NCBI RefSeq assembly: GCF_022761125.1
Contig: NZ_JAKWJR010000013.1
Span: forward strand, 62,001 to 126,000
Origin: Nocardioides sp. SR21
GTDB lineage: Bacteria; Actinomycetota; Actinomycetes; Propionibacteriales; Nocardioidaceae
Direction of reading: 5' to 3'
DNA length: 64,000 nt
Shown: piece after piece, positions 40,056 to 49,057 of the stretch
Position numbering within the stretch: position 1 is the first letter of the stretch
Layout of the letters: the number at the start of each line of letters is the position of its first letter
Made by a program: the position numbers and the translations under genes
Notes under the pieces: model-generated
Seen by the model: only the letters and a program-made list of their open reading frames with translations
Told to the model about the DNA's origin: nothing
The model's database searches: none

Positions 40056-40370
40056 ATGGCCGTCGTGAAGATCAATGCCATCTCCGTCCCGCCGCAGGCC
40101 CACGAGGAGCTCGAGAAGCGATTCTCGAACCGTGCCCACACGGTCGACGGCACCCCGGGCTTCCTCGGGTTCCAGCTGCTCCGCCCCGTGGCGGGCGAGG
40201 ATCGCTACTTCGTCGTCACCCAGTGGGAGGACGAGGAGTCCTTCGCCGCATGGCGCGACGGCGACGCGATCCGCGCGCACGCCGGGGAGGGGGCCAACCC
40301 GGTCTCGACCGGCGCCGACCTGCTGGAGTTCGAGGTCGTGCTGGACGTCAAGAAGGCTCCCTCCGCCTAG
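40056..40370 (+). CDS. antibiotic biosynthesis monooxygenase (ABM)-fold protein
   Basis: A 104-residue ferredoxin-like alpha+beta barrel protein of the ABM family, which includes heme-degrading MhuD/IsdG-type and quinone monooxygenases. Typical phrases are HEELEKRFSNRAHTVDGTPG, FLGFQLLRP and YFVVTQWEDEESFAAW; an asparagine in RFSNRAH and a tryptophan in TQWEDE resemble the heme-degrading branch, so that function is possible but not certain. Its TAG stop and the stop of the convergent acyl-CoA synthetase share the palindrome CTAG. Confidence 0.85.
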   Translation: MAVVKINAISVPPQAHEELEKRFSNRAHTVDGTPGFLGFQLLRPVAGEDRYFVVTQWEDEESFAAWRDGDAIRAHAGEGANPVSTGADLLEFEVVLDVKKAPSA

Positions 40371-41911
40371 TTGACCTGGCGCTCGTAGCCCTCCCAGTAC
40401 GGCGCCCGCAGCTTGAACTTCTGCAGCTTGCCGGTCGCCGTGCGCGCCAGCTCGTCACGGAACTCCACCGACGTCGGCGCCTTGTAGCCGGCCGCCTTGC
40501 CCTTGCACCAGGCGATCAGCTCCGCCTCGGTGACCGACGCGCCCTCGGCGAGCACGACGAGCGCCTTGATGGTCTCGCCCCACTTCTCGCTCGGGACGCC
40601 GATCACCGCGACCTCGGCGACCGCGGGGTGCGAGAACAGCACGTCCTCGACCTCGATGCTCGAGACGTTCTCGCCGCCGGTGATGATCACGTCCTTCTTG
40701 CGGTCGCTGATCGTGAGGTAGCCGTCGTCGCCGAGGACGCCACCGTCACCGGTGTGGAACCAGCCGCCGGCCAGCGCCTTCGCGGACTCCTCGGGCTGCT
40801 CCCAGTAGCCCTCGAGCACGACGTTCGAGCGGGCGAGCACCTCGCCGGCCGCCTCCTCGTCGTCGGAGATCTTCAGGCGTACGCCGAGCGCGGGCGCGCC
40901 GGCCCGGGTCAGCTTCGTCGCCTTCTCGAGCGGGTCGAGGTCGTCCCACTCGGCGCGGGTGCGGTTGAACGTCAGCAGCGGGGAGGTCTCGGTGAGGCCG
41001 TAGATCTGGATGAACTCCCAGCCCAGCTCCTGCTCGACGCGGGCCACGGTCTTCGTCGGCGGCGGCGCGCCGGCCATGATGATCCGGACCTTGTCGCGCC
41101 CGGGGATCTCGCCCTCCCAGGTCTGCGCGGCCTCGAGCACGGCCGCGGCGACCGCGGGCGCCGCGCACATGACGGTGACACCGTGGTCGCGCACGCGGCG
41201 CAGGATCTCGGCGCCGTCGATCTTGCGCAGCACGACGTGCTTCACGCCCATCCCGGTCATGGCGTACGGCATCCCCCAGCCGTTCGCATGGAACATCGGC
41301 AGGGTGTGCAGGTAGACGTCACGGTCGTTGACCCCGGCGTGAAGCGCGAACGTCACTGCGTTCACCCAGATGTTGCGGTGCGTGATCTGCACGCCCTTGG
41401 GCCGCGCGGTCGTGCCCGAGGTGTAGTTGATGCACGCGGTCGCGTTCTCGTCCGGCTCCCACGGCCGAGGTTCGGCGTCCTCGGGTACGTCGAGCGCCGC
41501 CGGGTCCCCGAGCACGAGCTTGAACTCCGCCTCGACGTCCTTCAGCGACTCCTCGAGCTCGGGGTCGACGAGCAGCACCCGGGCGCCGGAGTGCTCGACG
41601 ATGTACTTCACCTCGTCGGGACGCAGCCGGAAGTTCACCGGCACGAGCACGCGGCCGTAGCCGCTCACGCCGAAGAACGCGCTCAGCAGCCGCGCGCTGT
41701 TGTGGCTGACGATCGCGACCCGGTCCCCGACGTCGAGCCCGAGCTTGTCGAGCATGGCCGCCTGCCTGCGGGCCCGCTGGCCGACCTGGGCGTACGTGAG
41801 CTCACCGAGAGTGGGCGCCGGCTGGTCCGGCTCGTCGACGACGCCGATGCGCTCGCCGTACACCTGCACCGCGCGGTCGATGAAGTCCGAGACGCTGAAG
41901 GGGACGATCAT
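40367..41911 (-). CDS. acyl-CoA synthetase (AMP-binding, FadD-like)
   Basis: A 514-residue member of the adenylate-forming family, activating a carboxylic acid to its CoA thioester with ATP. The P-loop-like A3 motif is NYTSGTTARPKGVQITH, A5 is QIYGLTETSP, A7/A8 are WFHTGDGGVL and SDRKKDVIITGGENVSS, and the catalytic lysine is in RTATGKLQK. The profile is of the medium/long-chain or short-chain FadD type. ATG 41911 is chosen because TACAGT ends seven bases upstream, the leaderless layout; an ATG eleven codons further up lies before that box. It ends on a shared CTAG with the ABM gene. Confidence 0.93.
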   Translation of the reverse strand: MIVPFSVSDFIDRAVQVYGERIGVVDEPDQPAPTLGELTYAQVGQRARRQAAMLDKLGLDVGDRVAIVSHNSARLLSAFFGVSGYGRVLVPVNFRLRPDEVKYIVEHSGARVLLVDPELEESLKDVEAEFKLVLGDPAALDVPEDAEPRPWEPDENATACINYTSGTTARPKGVQITHRNIWVNAVTFALHAGVNDRDVYLHTLPMFHANGWGMPYAMTGMGVKHVVLRKIDGAEILRRVRDHGVTVMCAAPAVAAAVLEAAQTWEGEIPGRDKVRIIMAGAPPPTKTVARVEQELGWEFIQIYGLTETSPLLTFNRTRAEWDDLDPLEKATKLTRAGAPALGVRLKISDDEEAAGEVLARSNVVLEGYWEQPEESAKALAGGWFHTGDGGVLGDDGYLTISDRKKDVIITGGENVSSIEVEDVLFSHPAVAEVAVIGVPSEKWGETIKALVVLAEGASVTEAELIAWCKGKAAGYKAPTSVEFRDELARTATGKLQKFKLRAPYWEGYERQVN

Positions 41912-41940
41912 GCTCGCCACTGTAGCCATCGGCGGGCGCC

Positions 41941-41969
41941 ATGAGAGTCCTCTCATCGGGGTCTCATCG
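41941..41969. promoter_or_regulatory. operator-like repeat, site 1
   Basis: ATGAGAGTCCTCTCATC is followed by GGGGTCTCATCG: an inverted repeat plus a CTCAT-N6-CTCAT direct repeat with an 11-bp period. It lies 31 bases before the Asp-rich protein gene that starts the two-component operon. The reverse complement matches a 29-bp sequence at 50252-50280 (CGATGAG-N6-ATGAGAG-N2-CTCTCA). The direct-repeat spacing is typical of OmpR-type response regulators. Confidence 0.7.
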
Positions 41970-42000
41970 ACGCCCCACGATCAGGGAGGATGGTGGGGAC

Positions 42001-42363
42001 ATGAAGACGTTCTGGAAGGTGCTGCTCGGACTCGCGCTCGTCGTCCCGATGGTGGCGTACGTCGCGGGCTCCCTCGTCGCGTCCGCGGCCGACGACCCTG
42101 CCCAGCGGGAGACCATCCAGATCCAGGAGCCGAGCCCCACGCCGAAGCCGAAGCCGAAGCCCGCCAAGACGCCCGACCCTGCCCAGGAGAGCGACGACGT
42201 CGAGGTGATCACGCCCGAGTACGAGGACTTCGACGACCACGACGACCACGGGGACGACGACGGCGAGGACCACAGCGGTCGCGGTGGCGGCGGGGACGAC
42301 GACCGCGACAACGACCGCGACAACGACCGGGACGACGACAGCGGGCACGGTGGCGAGGACTAG
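42001..42363 (+). CDS. small exported Asp-rich protein
   Basis: A 120-residue protein. Residues 1-28 are a membrane anchor or signal sequence (WKVLLGLALVVPMVAYVAG, then ASAADD). Next comes a Pro/Lys linker (PSPTPKPKPKPAKTPDP) and a C-terminus made almost wholly of Asp, Glu, Gly, His and Arg, with repeated DNDRDND units. Such acidic tails suggest calcium or cation binding outside the membrane; no enzyme motif exists. The ATG at 42001 is preceded by GGGAGG and the operator-like repeat. It overlaps the histidine kinase start by 14 bases, so it is probably a signal partner of that kinase. Confidence 0.8.
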   Translation: MKTFWKVLLGLALVVPMVAYVAGSLVASAADDPAQRETIQIQEPSPTPKPKPKPAKTPDPAQESDDVEVITPEYEDFDDHDDHGDDDGEDHSGRGGGGDDDRDNDRDNDRDDDSGHGGED

Positions 42364-43732
42364 CCTCTCGGTCCGCGCCCGGATCACCGCCACGGTCGCG
42401 GCCCTGACCCTGGTCGGGCTGGTGGTGGCCGGCGTCGTCGTCTACACGATCGAGTCGCAGCGCCTCGACCAGGCGATCACGGCAGAGACCGAGCAGGAGT
42501 TCGCCGAGCTGGCGCAGCTCCAGGAGCGGCAGACGTTCGACGGTCCCGAGGCCATGATCCGGCAGTTCATGCTCCGCAACGTGCCGGACGAGAACGAGGT
42601 GCTGATCGGCTGGTGGGACGACCGGGTCGCCGCCGTGTCTCCCCGGGAGGACCCGGTCAGCGAGAACGCCGTGCTCGTGGAGGCCGTGCGCTCCCACCTG
42701 GCCGACAACGGCACCAGCCGTGTCGACACCGACCTCGGCGAGCTCGAGGTCAGCGTGCAGAGTCTCAGCGGAGGCGACACGACCGGCGCTTTGGTGGTGG
42801 TGACCTACCTCGACCGCGCCCGGTCCGGACTGCACGACACCATGCGAACGTACGCGATCGTCGCCGGCCTGGCGCTGCTGATGGTCACCGCGGTGGCGTG
42901 GTGGGTCTCCGGGCGGCTGCTCTCCCCGATCCGCACCCTGCGCGAGACCGCCGACGACATCTCCGAGACCGACCTGTCCCGCCGGCTGCCGGTGACCGGC
43001 AACGACGACATCACCGCGCTGACGCTGACGTTCAACGGCATGCTCGACCGGTTGGAGGCGGCGTTCGTCGGGCAGCGCCAGTTCCTCGACGACGCGGGCC
43101 ACGAGCTGAAGACCCCGCTCACGGTGCTACGCGGCCACCTCGAGCTGCTCGACACCGACAGCCCCGAGGACGTCGCCGAGACCCGGCTGCTGCTGCTCGA
43201 CGAGATCGACCGGATGTCGCGCCTGGTCGGCGACCTGATCCTGCTCGCGAAGAGCGACCGCCCCGACTTCCTGCGCCCGCGCGACGTGGACCTCGACGGG
43301 CTCACCCGCGACCTGGTCACCAAGGCGCGCGGGCTCGGCGACCGCGCATGGTCGCTCGACGGGACCGCGGAGGTCAAGGTCCGAGCCGACGAGCAGCGGC
43401 TCACCCAGGCCGTCCTCCAGCTCGCCGACAACGCCGTCAAGCACACCCAGGACGGTGACCTGGTCGCGATCGGCTCGTCGTACGACGGGCACGCCGCCCG
43501 GCTCTGGGTCCGCGACACCGGGCCCGGCGTACCGTCGGAGGACCGCGAGCGGATCTTCGAACGGTTCGGCCGCAGCGCCGTGCTCCCGGGCGACGAGGGC
43601 TTCGGCCTCGGCCTCTCGATCGTCGGCGCGATCGCCCACGCGCACGGCGGCCGGGTTGCGGTGGAGGATGCCGACCCCGGCGCCCGCTTCGTCATCACGC
43701 TCCCCGAGGAGGACCCGTGGCCCGCATCCTGA
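42350..43732 (+). CDS. sensor histidine kinase
   Basis: A 460-residue membrane histidine kinase. Segment 1 (about 15-37) and segment 2 (about 165-187) flank an extracellular domain of about 125 residues; a HAMP domain follows. The phosphorylated residue is His251 in DDAGHELKTPLTVLRGH, the N box is LADNAVKHT, and G boxes are DTGPGVP and GFGLGLSIVG. The start GTG at 42350 overlaps the Asp-rich gene. The stop overlaps the response regulator by 16 bases. The external domain could sense the acidic protein or envelope conditions, an inference from the operon. Confidence 0.92.
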   Translation: MARTSLSVRARITATVAALTLVGLVVAGVVVYTIESQRLDQAITAETEQEFAELAQLQERQTFDGPEAMIRQFMLRNVPDENEVLIGWWDDRVAAVSPREDPVSENAVLVEAVRSHLADNGTSRVDTDLGELEVSVQSLSGGDTTGALVVVTYLDRARSGLHDTMRTYAIVAGLALLMVTAVAWWVSGRLLSPIRTLRETADDISETDLSRRLPVTGNDDITALTLTFNGMLDRLEAAFVGQRQFLDDAGHELKTPLTVLRGHLELLDTDSPEDVAETRLLLLDEIDRMSRLVGDLILLAKSDRPDFLRPRDVDLDGLTRDLVTKARGLGDRAWSLDGTAEVKVRADEQRLTQAVLQLADNAVKHTQDGDLVAIGSSYDGHAARLWVRDTGPGVPSEDRERIFERFGRSAVLPGDEGFGLGLSIVGAIAHAHGGRVAVEDADPGARFVITLPEEDPWPAS

Positions 43733-44385
43733 TCGTGGAGGACGAGGAGCGGATCGCGTCGTTCGTCGCCAAGGGGCTGCGCGCCGAGGGCCACCAGACC
43801 ACCACCGCCGCGGACGGGCGGGTCGGGCTCGACCACGCGATGAGCGGCGACTACGACCTGGTGGTGCTCGACATCGGGCTGCCGGGCATGGACGGCTTCG
43901 AGGTGCTCGACCAGCTGCGCTCGCAGGGGTCGGCGGTGCCGGTGATCGTGCTGACCGCGCGCGACTCGGTCGGCGACACCGTGTCCGCGCTGGAGGGGGG
44001 CGCCGACGACTACATGCCCAAGCCGTTCCGGTTCGCCGAGCTGCTCGCCCGGGTCCGGCTGCGGCTTCGCCAGGGCCAGGACGCCGGGGCGCCCCGCCAG
44101 GACTCGGTCGCGGCCGGCGGCGTCCGGCTGGACCTGCGCACCCGGCGCGCGCAGGTCGGCGAGCGCGAGGTGGACCTGTCGGCGCGCGAGTTCGCGCTCG
44201 CCGAGATCTTCATGGTGAACGCCGGGCAGGTGCTCTCGCGCGAGCAGCTCCTCGACCACGCCTGGGGCCTCGACTTCGACCCGGGCTCCAACGTCGTCGA
44301 CGTGTACGTCGGCTACCTGCGCCGCAAGTTCGGCGCCGACACCATCGCGACCGTGCGCGGGATGGGCTACCGCTTCAACCGCTGA
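43717..44385 (+). CDS. OmpR-family response regulator
   Basis: A 222-residue regulator. The receiver domain has acidic VEDEER, the phosphorylated Asp52 in LVVLDIGLPG, TARDS and KPF lysine. The C-terminal winged helix (from about residue 128) contains VDLSAREFALAEIFM and VDVYVGYLRRKFG. The GTG start lies inside the end of the kinase gene. The paired direct-repeat sites at 41941 and 50252 have the 11-bp spacing usual for OmpR-family dimers, and I propose this protein as their binder. Its end overlaps the convergent SARP gene by 11 bases. Confidence 0.94.
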   Translation: MARILIVEDEERIASFVAKGLRAEGHQTTTAADGRVGLDHAMSGDYDLVVLDIGLPGMDGFEVLDQLRSQGSAVPVIVLTARDSVGDTVSALEGGADDYMPKPFRFAELLARVRLRLRQGQDAGAPRQDSVAAGGVRLDLRTRRAQVGEREVDLSAREFALAEIFMVNAGQVLSREQLLDHAWGLDFDPGSNVVDVYVGYLRRKFGADTIATVRGMGYRFNR

Positions 44386-47278
44386 CCCGGACGAGCTGCA
44401 CCACGCGCGCGACCGCCAGGTCGACGCGCCACTCCCCCGGCGGCGGCGTGGCACCGGCGGTCGCGACGGCTCCGGCCACCAACGCGGCGATCGACGGCGG
44501 GAGGACGACCTCGTCCTGGTCGAGCAGCCACCGGCCCTGGCCGAGGAGGTCGGCCGCCCCCGGACGCCCCAGCTCCACGAGCGCGACGGCGGCGCCGACC
44601 GCAGCCTCGCCGACCGCGCCGGCCGCCGCGAACGCCTGGGGCCCGACGAGCGCGCGGCCGAACCAGACGAGCGCCTCGCCCGGCTCTCCGACCAGGAGCG
44701 CGGCCCAGCCCGCGTTGGTCGCCATCGTGGCCGTGGGGCGGATCCCGAAGCGGGCTCGCGCCTCCGCCGCCGCCGAGGTCAGCAGGTCCAGCGCATCGCG
44801 TGGGCGTCCTGCGTCGAGGTACGAGAGGGCGACCTTGGGCAGCACGGCGACGTGGTCGACCGCCGACGCCCGAGCACCCACCCACGCGAGCGCCTCCTGG
44901 GCCGAGGCGACGGCCAGATCGGGGCGGCCGGCCGCCGCCTCGACCACGCCGCGGGTCGCGATGATCTCCGGGAGTGCGTGCCGCGCGCTCCGCGACGCCA
45001 CTCGCTGGCAGCCGTCGAGGCGCTTCCGGGCGAGCTCGACGTCGCCCTGCACGTAGGCCGTGATCGCCGTCATGAGACCGAGGAGGACGGTCCAGTCCGC
45101 GTCACCCTCGAGCGCGGCAGCGACCTCGGCGAGCTCGGCGTCGGTCCAGGCGATCCGGTGCCCGAAGGCCGCGTGCGTCACGCGCAACCGAGCACGCTGG
45201 ACCGGGCGGAGGTCGTCGTGCTCCAGCAGCCGGCCGGTCCAGTGCAGGCCAGGATCCGGGGTCTCGACGAAGAGCCAGCGGCGACAGAGCGCGAGGCCCA
45301 CGTCGGCCGCGGCGTCCGGCTGCCCCCGGTCGAGGAGGTGTTGCAGTGCCTCGAGGTGGTCGTCGTACGTGCGACCGACGTGCTCGACGAGCTCGTCGGA
45401 GAGCCGAGCATCGCGCCACAGCCCCGCGAACCAGGCAGCATGCCGGTCGCGGGTGGCCTCGAGCCGGCCGGACGCCTCGAGCTCCTCCCGCGCGAGGTCG
45501 CGCACGGTGCGCAGCATCCGGAAGCCGAGGCCGTCGTCCCCGCGGTCGACCGCCACGAGGTGGCTGGCGGCGAGCTCGCCGAGGACCCGGTCGACGGTGG
45601 CCGCGCTGCCGCCGAGGACGGCCCGGGCCGCTGCGGGGCTGAACGACCCCGCGAAGACCGCGAGCCGACCCAGCGCGACGCGCGCCTCGGGATCGAGCCG
45701 GTCGACGCTCCAGCTGATCGTGCGACGCAACGAGCGCTGCCGGGCGTCACGGCCGACCTCCACCGAGTCGAGGTCGAGCGGCTGCTCGACGACCTCGACC
45801 AGGTCGGCGATCGGCATGGTCGCGGCCCGTCCGGCGATCAGCTCGAGCGCCAGGGGCAGCCCGTCGAGGCGACGCGCCACCTCGGCGAGGACGGAGAGCT
45901 CGGCGTCCGACCACGGCAGCTGGCCGGCCGAGACCGACCCGACGCCCCGGTCGGTCAGGCGCTCCGCCAGCAGCCGCACCGCGGGTGAGGTGCGGACGTC
46001 GTCCGGCGTCGACAGCGACCCGGGCACGGCGAGCGGCGCGACGTCGACCAGCCGCTCACCCAGGACGCCGAGCGGCATCCGCGAGGTGACGACGAGCCGG
46101 ACGCCGGGACACCCGGCGAGGATGGCCCGAGCCAGCTCCGCGGCCGGCTCCAGCACCCACTCGGCCTCGTCGGCGAGCACCGTGACCTCGGCGCTGCGCA
46201 GCGCGTGCACGAGTCCGGCGACGGCGGACCCGCCGACGTCGCGGAGCGGCAACCCCGTCGCCATCGCGAGACCCGCCGCGAGGTCGTCCGCGCGGGAACC
46301 CGCGTGACCGGACAGCGCCACGAAGGCGAGGTCGACGCCGGCCTCGGTCAGCCGGGCACCCGCGTCGGCCAGCAGGCGGGACTTGCCCACGCCCCCCGGT
46401 CCGGTGATCGTGACCAGCCGGATGCCCTGGGCGACCGCGCTGAGCACCGCGTCCAGCTCGGCCTCGCGCCCGATCGTCGGTGACGTCGGCGTCGGCAGGC
46501 GGAACCCGGGGTGCACCGGCCGGGTCCTCGCCGTGGGCGCGTCCGCCGCGCGGTCGAGGAGCCGCCGGTGCTCGGCCACGGCGGCCGGGCCGGGGTCGAC
46601 ACCGAGCTCCTCCCGCAACCGGTGCCGCAGCGCCGCGAAGGTCTCCAGCGCCTCGGCAGGACGACGCAGCCGGTCGGCCGCCCGCATCGCCAGCACGGCC
46701 GCCTCCTCGTCGAGCGGCTGCTCGGCCAGCAGCTCGAGCCCGAGACGCAGTGCCTCGTCGGCCCCCGAGCTGCTCCTGCCCTCGAGCAGCGCCGCCGCGA
46801 GCTCGCGGCGTACGTGACGGTGCAGCTCCTCGAGCCGGACCCGCTCGACGAGCACCAGGTCGCCCGGCACGCCGGCGTACGCCGCGGAGCCGGTCCACAG
46901 ACCGACCGCCTCGCGCAGGCGCTCGACCCGGTCCTCGGTGCGTGGGCTCGTCGCGAGCTCCACGAAGCGGTCCGCGTCCACCTGGACGTCGGGCGGCACC
47001 AGGTAACCGGCGTCCGTCGTGTGCACGAGCCCGGCACCGTGCTGACGCCTCAACCGGGCGACCACGGTGTGCACCACCGAGACCGAGGGCGCGTCCTCGC
47101 CCCAGACCAGGTCGAGCAGGACCTCCGCGGGCACCGGGCGGCCGCGGCGGGAGAGCAGGACCGCGAGCACACCGCGGGGTCGGTCGCCGCGCGGCGCGTC
47201 GGCGACACCGGCCGCGTCCCCGACCCGCACAGGTCCCAGGACACTGACCAGCACCTGCTCATGCAACCACACGCTCAC
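44375..47278 (-). CDS. SARP/AfsR-type transcriptional regulator with NTPase and TPR domains
   Basis: A 967-residue regulator. Residues 1-95 form an OmpR-like winged helix (SVLGPVRVGD, GVLAVLLSRRGRPVPAEVLL), and 100-245 the bacterial transcriptional activation domain (DEEAAVLAMRAADRLRRPAE, RLREELGVDPGP). An AAA/NB-ARC NTPase follows with P-loop GPGGVGKSR near 293 and the LPLALELIAG helical end. The last 350 residues are TPR-like. Members activate nearby metabolic genes when the NTPase binds ligand. The GTG start overlaps the acetyltransferase stop as GTGA. A direct-repeat site at 47797, with SARP-like 11-bp spacing, suggests control of the divergent lipase gene. Confidence 0.92.
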   Translation of the reverse strand: MSVWLHEQVLVSVLGPVRVGDAAGVADAPRGDRPRGVLAVLLSRRGRPVPAEVLLDLVWGEDAPSVSVVHTVVARLRRQHGAGLVHTTDAGYLVPPDVQVDADRFVELATSPRTEDRVERLREAVGLWTGSAAYAGVPGDLVLVERVRLEELHRHVRRELAAALLEGRSSSGADEALRLGLELLAEQPLDEEAAVLAMRAADRLRRPAEALETFAALRHRLREELGVDPGPAAVAEHRRLLDRAADAPTARTRPVHPGFRLPTPTSPTIGREAELDAVLSAVAQGIRLVTITGPGGVGKSRLLADAGARLTEAGVDLAFVALSGHAGSRADDLAAGLAMATGLPLRDVGGSAVAGLVHALRSAEVTVLADEAEWVLEPAAELARAILAGCPGVRLVVTSRMPLGVLGERLVDVAPLAVPGSLSTPDDVRTSPAVRLLAERLTDRGVGSVSAGQLPWSDAELSVLAEVARRLDGLPLALELIAGRAATMPIADLVEVVEQPLDLDSVEVGRDARQRSLRRTISWSVDRLDPEARVALGRLAVFAGSFSPAAARAVLGGSAATVDRVLGELAASHLVAVDRGDDGLGFRMLRTVRDLAREELEASGRLEATRDRHAAWFAGLWRDARLSDELVEHVGRTYDDHLEALQHLLDRGQPDAAADVGLALCRRWLFVETPDPGLHWTGRLLEHDDLRPVQRARLRVTHAAFGHRIAWTDAELAEVAAALEGDADWTVLLGLMTAITAYVQGDVELARKRLDGCQRVASRSARHALPEIIATRGVVEAAAGRPDLAVASAQEALAWVGARASAVDHVAVLPKVALSYLDAGRPRDALDLLTSAAAEARARFGIRPTATMATNAGWAALLVGEPGEALVWFGRALVGPQAFAAAGAVGEAAVGAAVALVELGRPGAADLLGQGRWLLDQDEVVLPPSIAALVAGAVATAGATPPPGEWRVDLAVARVVQLVRVSG

Positions 47279-47775
47279 GGCGGCCCCTGGGCGAGGAGCT
47301 CCTCGACCCCGAGCACGTATCCGTCCTCCGGCCCGAGCCGACGCGCCCCCAGCCGCGCGAGCCAGGCCAGGACCCGCTCGTTGCCCGGCACGACGTACGC
47401 GTGCAGGTGAGGTACGCCGGCGTGCGCCGCGTCCCGGACGAGCGAGGCCAGCAGCGCCCGCCCGACGCCAGCACCGTGCCAGGCGTCGGCGACCTCCAGC
47501 GCGACCTCCGCCGGGCCGAGGTCCCGCCTGGTCCACCGGGCGAGGCCGATCGGACGGCCAGCGAGCCGGGCGACGAGCACCTGCTGCCGTCCGGGCGTGA
47601 TCGTGGCCAGGGCCCGAGCGGACCGGGGCGGCAGCCGCGTCATCCCGGTCCCGAAGCGAGCGAAGGCCGAGGCGAGCGACAGACCGGCGAAGACGTGCTG
47701 CACGGTCCAGGTGTCCCCGTCCCGGAGGCCGGAGATGGAGAGCCCCTGGAGCGGGGAGGCGAGGCAGGTCGACAT
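47275..47775 (-). CDS. GNAT-family N-acetyltransferase
   Basis: A 166-residue GNAT acetyltransferase. The acetyl-CoA-binding motif A is WHGAGVGRALLASLV (Q/R-x-x-G-x-G/A region), preceded by AEVALEVAD and followed by HAYVVPGNERVLAWLARLGAR, typical of the fold. The N-terminal 60 residues (FAGLSLASAFARFG) look like a second small domain. ATG 47775 is chosen over more upstream starts that would read through the operator-like repeats. Its stop overlaps the SARP start; it is the first gene of that operon and is divergent from the lipase gene. Confidence 0.82.
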   Translation of the reverse strand: MSTCLASPLQGLSISGLRDGDTWTVQHVFAGLSLASAFARFGTGMTRLPPRSARALATITPGRQQVLVARLAGRPIGLARWTRRDLGPAEVALEVADAWHGAGVGRALLASLVRDAAHAGVPHLHAYVVPGNERVLAWLARLGARRLGPEDGYVLGVEELLAQGPP

Positions 47776-47796
47776 GGCTCCGACGGTCGCCGCACC

Positions 47797-47830
47797 ACCT
47801 GTCACGGACCTGTCACCGGACCTGACAGGT
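47797..47830. promoter_or_regulatory. candidate SARP-type operator (direct repeats)
   Basis: ACCTGTCAC occurs at 47797-47805 and again at 47808-47816, an 11-bp period, followed by ACCTGACAGGT at 47820-47830, a palindrome of the same core. It sits in the 109-base gap between the acetyltransferase-SARP operon and the lipase gene, 55-88 bases before the lipase ATG, where a -35-overlapping SARP site would be expected. Confidence 0.6.
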
Positions 47831-47884
47831 CGGAGACAGGCGTGGAAGTGAGCGTCGGGGCGTTCCCCGAGACGAGGAGGCACC

Positions 47885-49057
47885 ATGCCGCTCGACAACC
47901 ACCGGCCGCCCTCGGCCGACCCCTTCTACGACGCGGTTGCCAGCCCGGCAGCCCCCGGCAGGCCGGTGCGGATCCGGCCGGTCCCGGTCAGCACCGGCGT
48001 GCCGGCGGCGGCGTGGCAGGTGGTGCACGGCTCGACCGACACGCTCGGGCACCCGAACGCCGTCTCCGGCACCGTCATCGTGCCCGAGGCGCCGTGGACC
48101 GGCCCCGGCCCGCGCCCGGTTGTCGGCTACGGCGCCGGCGTCCACGGCCTGGGGCGGGACGCGGCGCCCAGTCATCTGCTCCGCACCGAGACCGAGAGCG
48201 AGGTCGTGCTGGTCGACCTGGCCCTTGCTCGTGGCTGGGCGATCGCGTTCAGCGACGGCGAGGGCCTCGGCCTCCCCGGGCCGCACACCTACGGCGCCGG
48301 ACGCGCCGGCGGACAGGCGATGCTCGACCTCGTCCGCGCCGCGCACCTGGTCGCACCCGAGCTGGACCCGCAGGCACCGGTGCTGCTCTGGGGCTACTCC
48401 GAGGGCGGTCGCAACGCCGCGTGGGCCGCCGAGCTCCATCCGGCGTACGCGCCGGGTCTCCCGCTGGTCGCCGTCGCCGCGGGCGGCGTGCCGGCCGACC
48501 TCTACGAGACCGCGCGCACCATCGACGGCGGGCCGTACAGCGGTCTCAACCTCGCCGTCCTCGTCGGGCTCGCCCGGGCGTACGAGCGGAGCGTCCCCGA
48601 GCTGCCGTCGATCCTCAGCCCCGCAGGGCGGGCCGCCGCGGCCGAGGCGGCCACCCTCGACGTGGTGGGCCTGGTGCTCGGCTTCCCGGAGCCGCTCGCG
48701 ACGTGGACGCGGCGCAGCGCTCCCTGGGACGACCCGACGTGGCGGCGGGTGCTGGCGGCCGAGTGCCTGGGGCAGCGGGCACCCGCGGTGGCGACGTACC
48801 TCTACCACGCGGCGGGCGACGAGATCGTCCTGCCGGAGCTCGCGCGCCGGCTCGCCCACACCTACGAGGCGGCCGGTCGTGAGGTCACCTGGGCCGAGGT
48901 ACCCGCAGGCAACCATCTCGCCGGCGCCCATCTCGGCGCCGGCGCCGCCCTCGACTGGCTGGCCGACCAGCTCGATCAGCGGGTGCGGAGCCCGCTCCCG
49001 AGCCGCGCGGAGGGCTGGCGGTCCAGCACGGGCTCGATCGCCTCGGCGACCTCGTGA
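47885..49057 (+). CDS. LIP-type (secretory lipase family) alpha/beta hydrolase, no visible signal peptide
   Basis: A 390-residue alpha/beta hydrolase of the secretory-lipase (LIP) family, which hydrolyses esters. The nucleophile Ser172 is in LLWGYSEGGRNA. Asp in YHAAGDEIV and His in VPAGNHLAGA complete the likely triad. Landmarks PSHLLRTETESEVVLVDLAL and ALARGWAIAFSDGEGLG are family-typical. Most relatives have a signal peptide, but this N-terminus (MPLDNHRPPSADPFYDAV) is hydrophilic, so it may be cytoplasmic. GAGGAGG precedes the ATG. The last 82 bases overlap the convergent kinase gene. Confidence 0.85.
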   Translation: MPLDNHRPPSADPFYDAVASPAAPGRPVRIRPVPVSTGVPAAAWQVVHGSTDTLGHPNAVSGTVIVPEAPWTGPGPRPVVGYGAGVHGLGRDAAPSHLLRTETESEVVLVDLALARGWAIAFSDGEGLGLPGPHTYGAGRAGGQAMLDLVRAAHLVAPELDPQAPVLLWGYSEGGRNAAWAAELHPAYAPGLPLVAVAAGGVPADLYETARTIDGGPYSGLNLAVLVGLARAYERSVPELPSILSPAGRAAAAEAATLDVVGLVLGFPEPLATWTRRSAPWDDPTWRRVLAAECLGQRAPAVATYLYHAAGDEIVLPELARRLAHTYEAAGREVTWAEVPAGNHLAGAHLGAGAALDWLADQLDQRVRSPLPSRAEGWRSSTGSIASATS

